A DNA stretch of 64,000 bases from assembly GCA_945860225.1 (NCBI GenBank), contig CAMAPT010000003.1, forward strand, positions 62,001 through 126,000, given 5' to 3'. This document shows positions 25,378 to 34,300 of the stretch, piece after piece (positions within the stretch are counted from its first letter, which is position 1; the number at the start of each line of letters is the position of its first letter). Under the pieces are notes generated by a model. That model made no database searches, had not been told where the DNA came from, and saw nothing but the letters and a program-made list of their open reading frames with translations. Position numbers and translations under genes: made by a program. Source of the stretch: Chitinophaga pinensis (GTDB taxonomy: Bacteria; Bacteroidota; Bacteroidia; B-17B0; Aurantibacillaceae).

Positions 25378-26733
25378 ATGAAACAAGCAACAATTATAGG
25401 CTCTGGTTTAGTAGGCTCGCTTTGGGCAGTTTATCTTTCACACGCCGGCTATAATGTAAAAATAGTTGAAAGGCGTTCTGACATGAGAAAAGAAAAAATG
25501 TCTGCCGGAAAATCCATTAATTTAGCTACTTCACACAGAGGCTGGAAAGCATTAGATGAAATGGGAATTGGTGATGAAATTAGAAAAATTGCCATTCCTA
25601 TGTATGGACGAACAATGCACGATTTAGGAGAAAATACCACCTATCAGCCCTATGGCATCAATAATCAGGCAATTTACTCTGTATCTCGTGGCGAAATAAA
25701 CTGCAAACTGATAGATATTGCTGAAAAGAAAGGTAATGTAGAATTCTTTTTTAATGAAGAGTGTATAGGGGCAGATTTAAAAAATGGTATAGTACAACTT
25801 AAAAATACACAAACAGGACATTTGAGTGAAATTAAATCAGATGTTGTATTTGGAACCGATGGCGCTTTTTCTGCTATTCGCTATCATGCTATGCAAAAAT
25901 TAGATCGGTTTAGTTATAGTCAAAATTATATAGAGGATGGGTATCGCGAAATTTTATTGCCAGCCAACGAAGATGGTAGTTATAAACTCGATAAAAACAC
26001 ATTGCACATTTGGCCTCGTGGTAGATTTATGTTAATTGCCCTCCCGAATTTCGACGGTTCATTTACATGTACCTTATTTATGCCTTTTGATGGACATGAA
26101 TATTGTTTTAATGCCTTAACCTCTAAAGAGAAAGTAGAAAACTTTTTCAAAAAAGTATTTCCTGATTTTTTCAAATTAATGCCTCATGTTGCCGATACAT
26201 GGGAAAATCATCCTTTATCATCCTTAGCAATTATCAGATGTTTTCCATGGACACATGGTAAAACAGCCTTGATGGGAGATGCTGCTCATGCTACTGTGCC
26301 TTTTTTTGGTCAAGGAATGAATGCCGGCTTTGAAGATTGCACAGTGATGTACTCATTAATGAAAAAACATGAAGAAAACTGGGATTTAATTTTTAAAGAA
26401 TACGAAATTGTAAGAAAACCGAATGGTGATGCTGTTCAGGATTTATCATTACTCAATTATGTGGTCATGAGAGATAAAGTAACAGACCCAACATTTTTAT
26501 TACAACAAAAAGTAGAAAGAAGAATGGCAGAATTATATCCTGGTCAATATTTCCCAATGTATTCCATGGTTTCTTTCAGCGAAATTGAATATCAGGTAGC
26601 ATTAAATAAAGGAACAAAACAAGATGAATTAATCAAGGATTTAATTGATGAACACAACCTTACAGAGGAGCATGGGTTAGAAGAAATAGATGAATTTATA
26701 CATGATTTTTTCAATAAAAATACCACACTTTAA
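25378..26733 (+). CDS. kmo: Kynurenine 3-monooxygenase
   Basis: An FAD-dependent aromatic hydroxylase of 451 residues acting on L-kynurenine. The N-terminal dinucleotide-binding motif is GSGLVGSLWAVYLSHAGY (8-25). SAGKSINLATSHRG follows, then FGTDGAFSAIR and the second FAD motif LMGDAAHATVPFFGQGMNAG. The C-terminus has no evident membrane anchor, as in bacterial enzymes. It lies in a tight cluster: 12 bases after haaO and 9 bases before tryptophan dioxygenase. Confidence 0.94.
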   Translation: MKQATIIGSGLVGSLWAVYLSHAGYNVKIVERRSDMRKEKMSAGKSINLATSHRGWKALDEMGIGDEIRKIAIPMYGRTMHDLGENTTYQPYGINNQAIYSVSRGEINCKLIDIAEKKGNVEFFFNEECIGADLKNGIVQLKNTQTGHLSEIKSDVVFGTDGAFSAIRYHAMQKLDRFSYSQNYIEDGYREILLPANEDGSYKLDKNTLHIWPRGRFMLIALPNFDGSFTCTLFMPFDGHEYCFNALTSKEKVENFFKKVFPDFFKLMPHVADTWENHPLSSLAIIRCFPWTHGKTALMGDAAHATVPFFGQGMNAGFEDCTVMYSLMKKHEENWDLIFKEYEIVRKPNGDAVQDLSLLNYVVMRDKVTDPTFLLQQKVERRMAELYPGQYFPMYSMVSFSEIEYQVALNKGTKQDELIKDLIDEHNLTEEHGLEEIDEFIHDFFNKNTTL

Positions 26734-26742
26734 ATTAAGAAA

Positions 26743-27657
26743 ATGACAGAAATACAAGAAAAGATTGTAGAACGCATCAATCAAAAATATCAAGCTATCA
26801 ATCAAAATCCGGATGTTCATTTAGAAGGTTTAGTTTGGTCGAACCCCATAACCTATTGGGATTATATTTTACCGGACGCATTACTAAATTTACAAATACA
26901 ACGTACCAACCAGCCTGATGAAATGGTATTTATCATGTATCATCAAATTAACGAATTGTTATTTAAAATGGTATTATGGGAAATAGATCAAGTTAGCAAC
27001 CATACGAATATAACAGCACCTTTTTTTACTGAAAAACTCAGAAGAATTAGTCGCTATTTCGATATGTTATCTTCCTCCTTTAGCATTATGGGTGATGGGA
27101 TGGAAAAAGAACAGTATATGAATTTCAGAAATACCCTTACTCCTGCAAGTGGTTTTCAAAGCGCCCAATACCGATTAATAGAATTTGCATCTACAGAATT
27201 AATTAACTTGATTGATTACAGATTTAGAGCCACCATTGACCGAGATACGCCATACGAGCATGCCTATAATCATTTATACTGGCAAGCCGCAGGCAAAGAC
27301 CATGTAACCGGAAAAAAAACTACCCTAATACAATTATTTGAAAATAAGTATAAAGCAGACTTTTTACTTAAAATGAAAAAATATAATACCTCTAATTTGT
27401 GGACTAAATTCCAATCATTGCCTGAGGATATAAAAAATGATACGACTTTAATTCATGCCATGCGTCATTATGATTATACAGTAAATGTTACTTGGGTAAT
27501 GGCACATTATCATGCGGCCGAAAAATACTTAGGAACATCGGAAGCCACCGGGGGAAGCGATTGGAGAAAATACATGCATCCAAAATACCAACGCCGTATT
27601 TTCTTTCCTGATTTATGGTCGAAAGACGAATTGGAAAATTGGGGAAGTCAAGTTTAA
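26743..27657 (+). CDS. kynA: Tryptophan 2,3-dioxygenase
   Basis: A haem enzyme making N-formylkynurenine, the first step of tryptophan breakdown. The family pattern is present in 304 residues: PITYWDYILPDALLNLQIQ, then DEMVFIMYHQINELLFKMVLWEID, ASGFQSAQYR, and near the C-terminus VMAHYHAAEKYLG and ATGGSDWRKYM. The sequence is a divergent Bacteroidota form but retains the substrate-side and glycine-rich loop motifs. It supplies the pathway for kmo and haaO. No kynureninase or formamidase gene is in the window. Confidence 0.9.
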   Translation: MTEIQEKIVERINQKYQAINQNPDVHLEGLVWSNPITYWDYILPDALLNLQIQRTNQPDEMVFIMYHQINELLFKMVLWEIDQVSNHTNITAPFFTEKLRRISRYFDMLSSSFSIMGDGMEKEQYMNFRNTLTPASGFQSAQYRLIEFASTELINLIDYRFRATIDRDTPYEHAYNHLYWQAAGKDHVTGKKTTLIQLFENKYKADFLLKMKKYNTSNLWTKFQSLPEDIKNDTTLIHAMRHYDYTVNVTWVMAHYHAAEKYLGTSEATGGSDWRKYMHPKYQRRIFFPDLWSKDELENWGSQV

Positions 27658-27683
27658 TCGGAACTCAGTTTTTTACTATAAAT

Positions 27684-27971
27684 ATGGGAGAGAAAACCAT
27701 TTCAGATATCCGTCAAGAATTTGATGACATTGATAAGAGCATTTTAGTTCTTTTAGATATGCGTCAAAAATTATCAAAAGAAATAGCTGTTATTAAGCGT
27801 CTTCATGATTTGCCGGTATTACAAAATGAAATTTGGAATACTCATTTAAAAAGACGTATTCAAGAAAATCAAACAATTAAACTTAATGATGATTTCTTGA
27901 ATCAAATTTTCAACTTATTACACAAAGAATCAATTAGAATTCAAAATCAGGAACTGGAAAAAACAATATGA
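27684..27971 (+). CDS. Chorismate mutase-like protein (AroQ class), active-site residues partly missing
   Basis: The ATG at 27684 gives a 95-residue helical protein of normal AroQ-class length. It keeps the equivalents of E. coli R11 (ISDIRQEFD), R28 (LDMRQKLS), K39 (AVIKRLHD) and Q88 (ESIRIQ). In the segment that is normally PVxDxxRE it has PVLQNEIW, so the D48, R51 and E52 equivalents are absent. Activity may be weak, altered or lost. Its last four bases overlap the U32 gene (ATGA), so the two are probably translationally coupled. Normal product would be prephenate. Confidence 0.75.
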   Translation: MGEKTISDIRQEFDDIDKSILVLLDMRQKLSKEIAVIKRLHDLPVLQNEIWNTHLKRRIQENQTIKLNDDFLNQIFNLLHKESIRIQNQELEKTI

Positions 27972-29209
27972 CACGAACAATCGAATTAATGTCTCCTGCT
28001 GGATCATATGAATCTCTAATGGCAGCCATTAAGGCAGGATGTAACTCTGTATATTTTGGAATCGAACAACTAAATATGCGTGCACGATCCAGTAACAACT
28101 TTACTTTAGAAGATTTAAAGCATATAGCTAATATTGGAAGAGAAAATCAAGTTAAAACCTACTTAACACTCAATACCATTTTATATGATCACGACATCTC
28201 TTTAATGAAACGCATAGTTGATGAGGCAAAAACCTGCGGTATAACAGCCATTATTGCTTCAGACCATGCGGTAATGAATTACGCTAAGAAAATTGGCATG
28301 GAAATCCATGTATCCACCCAATCCAATGTTTCCAATATTGACACTGTTGAATTTTATGCCAACTATGCTGATGTTGCGGTTTTAGCCCGAGAATTGAGTT
28401 TAAAACAAGTTGCTGATATTAGCAAAGAAATTAAACGACGAAACATTATAGGACCCTCTGGTAAATTAATAGAATTGGAGATATTTGCTCATGGAGCACT
28501 TTGTATGGCTGTTTCCGGAAAATGTTATTTAAGTCTTCACTCCCATTTTGCATCAGCTAATAGAGGTGCCTGTATTCAAAATTGCCGAAGAAGTTATATC
28601 GTAACCGATAAAGAAGAAGGAATAGAATTTGAAGTAGATAATGAATTTATCATGTCGGCCAAAGATTTATGTACTATTGATTTTATTGATAAAATTTTAG
28701 ATGCCGGAGTTAAAGTTTTAAAAATAGAAGGACGTGGGCGATCTGTAGATTATGTTCATACCGTTACTAACTGTTATAACGCAGCTATTAATAGCTATTT
28801 AGAAGACACCTATACAAAAGAAAAAACAGAATTATGGAAAACTCAACTAGCAACAGTATTTAACCGTGGTTTTTGGGATGGGTATTACCTTGGACGAAAA
28901 ATGGGTGAATGGTGCGATGAAAATGGTTCTAAATCATCTAAACGAAAAATTTATTTAGCTAAAGGAATCCATTATTTTGATAAAGCAAACGTAGGAGAAT
29001 TTAAATGCGAATCGCATAGCTTATCACTTGGTGATGAAATTATGATTTCCGGACCAACAACCGGATACTTAGAACTTACTATTAGCGAGCTACGCGTAAA
29101 CGGGCAAGCAATAGAAAAAGTGGTAAAAGGCCAATCGTTTACAATACACACTCCCGAGCGCATTCGTCCATCAGATAAACTGTATAAGTTAGTTCCCGAA
29201 GCATCATGA
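27968..29209 (+). CDS. U32-family protein, probable tRNA 5-hydroxyuridine synthase (TrhP/YegQ-like)
   Basis: A 413-residue U32 'collagenase-like' protein. It shows LMSPAGSYESLMAAIKAG (8-25), a TIM-barrel core, the U32 signature around EIFAHGALCMAVSGKCYL, and two more cysteines in NRGACIQNCRRSY, together four cysteines fit for an Fe-S cluster. E. coli TrhP (YegQ) makes 5-hydroxyuridine at tRNA position 34 and needs prephenate and Fe-S clusters. Here the gene overlaps a chorismate mutase-like gene upstream and a ferredoxin gene downstream by 4 bases each, which supports that role. RlhA (23S rRNA) is the alternative within the family. Confidence 0.8.
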   Translation: MTRTIELMSPAGSYESLMAAIKAGCNSVYFGIEQLNMRARSSNNFTLEDLKHIANIGRENQVKTYLTLNTILYDHDISLMKRIVDEAKTCGITAIIASDHAVMNYAKKIGMEIHVSTQSNVSNIDTVEFYANYADVAVLARELSLKQVADISKEIKRRNIIGPSGKLIELEIFAHGALCMAVSGKCYLSLHSHFASANRGACIQNCRRSYIVTDKEEGIEFEVDNEFIMSAKDLCTIDFIDKILDAGVKVLKIEGRGRSVDYVHTVTNCYNAAINSYLEDTYTKEKTELWKTQLATVFNRGFWDGYYLGRKMGEWCDENGSKSSKRKIYLAKGIHYFDKANVGEFKCESHSLSLGDEIMISGPTTGYLELTISELRVNGQAIEKVVKGQSFTIHTPERIRPSDKLYKLVPEAS

Positions 29210-29433
29210 TTCGAATCATACAACAACGTGTAAAATGCATAGGCTGTAATGCTTGTGTAGAAGCAGCTGATTATCGTTGGAGAATATCCACTAAAGATGG
29301 AAAATGCACCTTAGTTGGAGGCATTGAAAAAAGAGGTTTTTTTTCGGTGATAGTTAACCATCACGAACTGAATGATAACTTAAAAGCTGCCCAAAATTGT
29401 CCGGTGAATATTATTAAAATTCATGAATTTTAA
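29206..29433 (+). CDS. Small [Fe-S] ferredoxin
   Basis: A 75-residue protein with CIGCNACVEA (C11, C14, C17) and a distant fourth ligand in NCPVNII. One [4Fe-4S] (or [3Fe-4S]) cluster is expected rather than two. The start ATG overlaps the U32 stop codon (ATGA). It probably donates electrons to, or helps assemble the cluster of, the U32 protein, but this is inferred from context only. Confidence 0.85.
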   Translation: MIRIIQQRVKCIGCNACVEAADYRWRISTKDGKCTLVGGIEKRGFFSVIVNHHELNDNLKAAQNCPVNIIKIHEF

Positions 29434-29548
29434 TTCATCAATTCTATTACATATCATCTTTAATTTACGATAACCGCCTGCATCTCTTCTATGCTGTTCA
29501 TTGAAAAACAGAAAAACTATCACCATAAAATTATTATAAAATATAGAT

Positions 29549-30628
29549 ATGCAAACTGTAAAATTCGCCAGCCACAATAAAATAGACAAACAATTTGTAG
29601 CGACGTTAAGAAAAAACGTTAATGATTATTTTAAAGAAAACAACCTATCTACCAAAGCTAATGTGACTATGGTTATTAAAACCATAACCCTCATTGCGTT
29701 ATATATTATTCCCTATATTTTAATTTTAACTATGCCAATGTCAACTTGGATAGGATTAGGCTTAACAATAGTGATGGGAATTGGTATAGCAGGTGTTGGC
29801 ATGGGTGTTATGCATGATGCTTGTCATGGGGCTTATTCTAAAAAACATTGGATAAACCAAACATTATCCGGAACACTCTATTTATTAGGAAGTAATGTGT
29901 TAAATTGGAAAATACAGCATAATGTATTACATCACACCTACACTAACATTTCCGGATTAGATGAGGATATTAATACAAAAGGGCCTATTCGTTTGGCGGA
30001 ACAAACACCTTTAAAATGGTACCATCGTTATCAGTTTATATATGCATTTATGTTTTATGGATTAATGACGATAGTAATGCTTGCTAATGATTTTACTCGT
30101 TTGTTTGAATATAGTAAAGCGGGATTAGTAAAAATCCAAAATAAAAAAATAACCAATGAATACATAAAAATGGCTTGTCGTAAAATGATTTATTTGTGCA
30201 TCGTTATAGGATTACCAATATGGCTAACCGATTTTAATTGGTACCAAATTGGAATAGGATTTTTTGTCATGCATTGGATAGCCAGTATCATTTTAAGTTT
30301 TGTATTCCAAATGGCCCATGTTGTAGAAGGTGCAGAGCAACCGACATTAGAAGAAGAATTAAATACAGATTGGCATATCCATCAATTAAAAACCACATCT
30401 GACTTTGCGCGAAACAGTAAATTATTAAGTTGGTATGTTGGCGGATTAAATTTTCAAATAGAACATCACTTGTTTCCAAACATTTGTCACATTCATTACC
30501 CTAAATTAGCCCCTATTGTTGAGAAAACCGCGCTAGAATTTGGTATTCCTTATAACTTGAAACCCAGTTTTGGAAGTGCCCTTATATCACATATTAAACG
30601 ACTAAAACAACTAGGAAGACCATTATGA
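29549..30628 (+). CDS. Membrane fatty acid desaturase
   Basis: A 359-residue acyl-lipid or acyl-CoA desaturase with three histidine boxes: HDACH near 92, HNVLHH near 128 and QIEHHLFP near 308. The Q in the third box is typical of front-end or linoleoyl-type desaturases. There is no N-terminal cytochrome b5 domain. Four hydrophobic segments are visible, in two pairs. It overlaps queD by 4 bases. Regiospecificity cannot be told from the sequence. Confidence 0.88.
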   Translation: MQTVKFASHNKIDKQFVATLRKNVNDYFKENNLSTKANVTMVIKTITLIALYIIPYILILTMPMSTWIGLGLTIVMGIGIAGVGMGVMHDACHGAYSKKHWINQTLSGTLYLLGSNVLNWKIQHNVLHHTYTNISGLDEDINTKGPIRLAEQTPLKWYHRYQFIYAFMFYGLMTIVMLANDFTRLFEYSKAGLVKIQNKKITNEYIKMACRKMIYLCIVIGLPIWLTDFNWYQIGIGFFVMHWIASIILSFVFQMAHVVEGAEQPTLEEELNTDWHIHQLKTTSDFARNSKLLSWYVGGLNFQIEHHLFPNICHIHYPKLAPIVEKTALEFGIPYNLKPSFGSALISHIKRLKQLGRPL

Positions 30629-31095
30629 CAACAAATATATTAAAAAAACAAACGGTGAGGGTAACAAAGAAATTCACCTTTGATATGGCTCATGCCTTAT
30701 ATGGTTATGATGGCCCTTGCAAAAATATTCATGGCCACACCTATAAATTAAGTGTAACCTTAAGAGGCAAGATTTATCAAGAAGAACTTCATCCAAAAAC
30801 AGGGATGGTCATCGATTTTACGGATTTCAAAAAAATAGTTCGGAAACAAGTCATTGATGTTTTTGATCATTCGTTGGTGCTAAATAGTAATTCTCCCCAT
30901 AAAACGATAGAGGGCCTTGATGAACACTTTGAAAAATTAAATTATGTGCCTTATCAACCTAGTTGCGAAAATTTACTGATTGATTTCATTAACCGTATTC
31001 TTCCCGAGCTACCAAATAACATTTCAATGAACAACATGAAATTAGAAGAAACACCTACCTCCTTTGCAGAATGGTTTGCCGAGGATAATATGTAA
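30625..31095 (+). CDS. queD: 6-carboxytetrahydropterin synthase (QueD/PTPS family)
   Basis: A 156-residue enzyme of the queuosine precursor pathway. Zinc ligands are in FDMAHAL and IHGHTYKL. The catalytic cysteine lies in GPCKNIHGH, and the C-terminal pterin-anchoring glutamate is in LEETPTSFAEW. A loop, GMVIDFTDFKKIV, matches the family. It begins inside the end of the desaturase gene (ATGA overlap), an unusual functional pair. A biopterin-type 6-pyruvoyl synthase is the alternative, though the cysteine context fits QueD. Confidence 0.85.
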   Translation: MTTNILKKQTVRVTKKFTFDMAHALYGYDGPCKNIHGHTYKLSVTLRGKIYQEELHPKTGMVIDFTDFKKIVRKQVIDVFDHSLVLNSNSPHKTIEGLDEHFEKLNYVPYQPSCENLLIDFINRILPELPNNISMNNMKLEETPTSFAEWFAEDNM

Positions 31096-31314
31096 TAAAA
31101 AAGTATAACTATTTTAAAATCAGTTCATACGTGTCATCTTTGTGTATTTTTGATTCCACCATTTTTATTCCTATTTTCGTTTGATTAACATAATGATATT
31201 CGAATAAAGCCTACTTAACACTAATTTTTAATTATGAATTTTGGTTCAATGATTAAAAATTAATTCCATTCATTTTGTTAATTCGAAAATCAACTAAAAC
31301 GATAAAGAATTAAA

Positions 31315-34300
31315 ATGAAGGATTTTTTTAAATATAGACTGCTGTTTTTTTGCTTATTTTTTATCGCCTCGTTATTTAAGCTTGAAGCACAATGTAACCT
31401 GATTTGTAATTCTGATTTTGAAGATTATAATATTGGAAGTGGGGTATTGCTAATTGATCAAAGTCTAGTTCCTTGTTGGAAAACCACGGATTCTGAGCAA
31501 GAAATAGAAATCTGGTACGTTGGTGCAAACTCTGTTCCTCCATTTTCAGGAAAACAGTATATTGAACTAAATGCAAATTCGGCCGCCACACTTTACCAAG
31601 ACTTTATGGCTACACCCGGAACATCTTTAAGTATTTCATTTGCTCACCTCGGACGCGCAGGTACAGATGTATTAAAAGTTGAAATTGGTCCTGTTGGTGG
31701 CCCTTACACATCATTAGGTAATTTTTCTGACGGAAATACGGCTTGGGGTTACTATACAGTTGGTACCATTCTTCCTGCAGGCTCTAATTACAGGTTGCAA
31801 TTTACTGCGATCTCTTCGAGTGGCCCTGACAATTCATATGGAAATTTCTTGGATGCCATTTCTATAACTGGCCCAAACTCTTCCACATTTTCTTTGAGTT
31901 CTCTATCATCGTGTAATACCTATTCTACTGGTAGTGCACAAGTTACATACACCACTGCAAATACGCCCGTTTCATATACATGGTCTCCTTACGGTGGCAA
32001 TGGAGCAACAGCCAATAACTTAAGTACCGGAAATTATTCGGTCAAGATTTTAGAATCTAATGGATGCATGTACACCAAAACTGTCAATATCGGTTCAAAG
32101 CCTAACCCAATAGTTACTGTTTCAAATGCTACTATTTGTGCCGGAAACTCAAAACTTTTGTCTGCCAACGGTGCCAGTACGTATGTTTGGAGTACAAGTG
32201 AAAATACCGCATCTATAACCGTAAATCCGGCTGCTACCACTATATATTCGGTAACCGGTACAACGAATGGCTGTATTCAAACAAAAACGTTAACCGTTTC
32301 GGTAACACCTAACCCCACATTAACAGTCAATAGCCCAACTGTATGCTCGGGTAATTCAACGACACTAACCGTAAGTGGTGCCACAACATATACTTGGAAT
32401 ACAGGGGCAACGTCCACGTCAATTACCTTCACTCCAACTTCATCATTAGTTTATACCGTAACGGGTACCAAAAATGGATGCAAAAACACAAAAACAGTTG
32501 ATGTATCGTTTGTCAATTCTCCTACACTCGCCGTTTCTAACCAAACGATTTGTAGAGGAAGCTCGGCTTACCTAGAAACATCGGGTGCAAATTCCTATAG
32601 CTGGAATCCGGGCGGCGCCATCACCTCGTCTATTGTAGTCACTCCTTCTGTTACTACCATATATACTGTAACCGGAAACAGTAATAATTGCTTAGCAAAA
32701 AAAACAGTAACGGTTACAGTTGGGATTATTCCTTCTATATCAGTGAGCGTAACAGGAACATTGAGTTGCTCAACCACAACAGTTACATTAAAATCTTCTG
32801 TTCCCAACTTAAGTTACACATGGAGTCCGCCAAGCACAGGAAGTGTTGTAAATCCAAATAATCAAAATACAACAGCTTCAGGACACGGAACTTATACACT
32901 TACGGCAACAACGCCTACAAGTGGATGCATTTACACAACGACACTTGCTGTAAAAGCTAATACGGTTATTCCTACTACAATCATTTCAGTCAGTAATACC
33001 CTAACTTGCTCCGCCAAAACGGCTTCATTAACCTCAACGCTGGCCGGAATGAATTATACTTGGTCTGCCCCAGCCTCGTTTAGTGTAACAAATAACAGTG
33101 TACAAAATACGATTGCAAATGGGCCAGGAGTTTATACATTAACGGTAAAAAATCCTACAACGAATTGTTATTACTCAACAACCGCTTCGGTTGAACAATA
33201 TACTGTAACTCCATTGGTTAACGTAACTAACCATACAATCACCTGCATCACACCTACTGTATCGCTCACAGGAACGGTTACCCCCGTAAACTCTAACATA
33301 AAATGGACCGGATTAAACATTTGCGGTTCAAATACCATCATTCCCACCTATGCTTGTTCTGCGGGAATCTATAGCTTAACAGCCACTGAACCTATGAGTG
33401 GGTGTTCAGCTACCTCAACCCTTCAAGTTTTTTCAAATAAAGTAGCCCCTGTTATTTCAGTTAATCAATTTACTAACGCTATTACTTGCACCAACACCTT
33501 GGTTGCTGTGAGTGCCACCTCCTCATTAACGTCGTTAACCTATACATGGTCGGGAGTAGGAATTTTATCGGGAGTCAATTCTCCTACGGTTACTGTTTCA
33601 CAAGGTGGTCTTTATACATATTCTGTTACTAATAGTGACAATGGTTGTGCTAGTTCAGCGACAGTTGCCGTCACGCAAAATACAGCCACACCTTTTACAA
33701 ACATTGTTGTAAGTGGCACATTGTCTTGTTCTTCCTCAACGGTTAGTTTAACAGCATCTAATCCAAATCTCACTTATACATGGACTCCTCCTCCTTCTGC
33801 TACTGTATCGCCAACAAATACTCAAATAATCAACGTTTATTCAGGTGGCATTTATTCACTAACTGTTACAAGTCCTACCAACGGCTGTATATATACAACC
33901 ACAGCATCAGTTACTCAATATACCACGGTGCCAACATCGAGTATTTCGGTTTCGGGGACATTAACGTGTTTAAGTAATTCTGTCAACCTAACTTCTCCAT
34001 TATCCGGAATGAGTTATACATGGACTGCTCCATCTACCGGTAATGTATCGAATCCAAACAGTCAAAACACATCCGTTCAGGGAGCGGGTATTTATACTTT
34101 AACCGTAAAACACCCTATTTCTTTTTGTTTATTCTCGGCGCAAGCAGAAGTTTTAGAAATTGTAAAAACACCTACTATCCTAACAGGCATAAATCCAACT
34201 ATCACTTGTTTATCTCCTAGCGTATCATTAACAAGCTCTGTTAGCCCAACGGATGCACTCGTTAACTGGAAAGGAATAAATGTATGTGGCACTTCAACCG

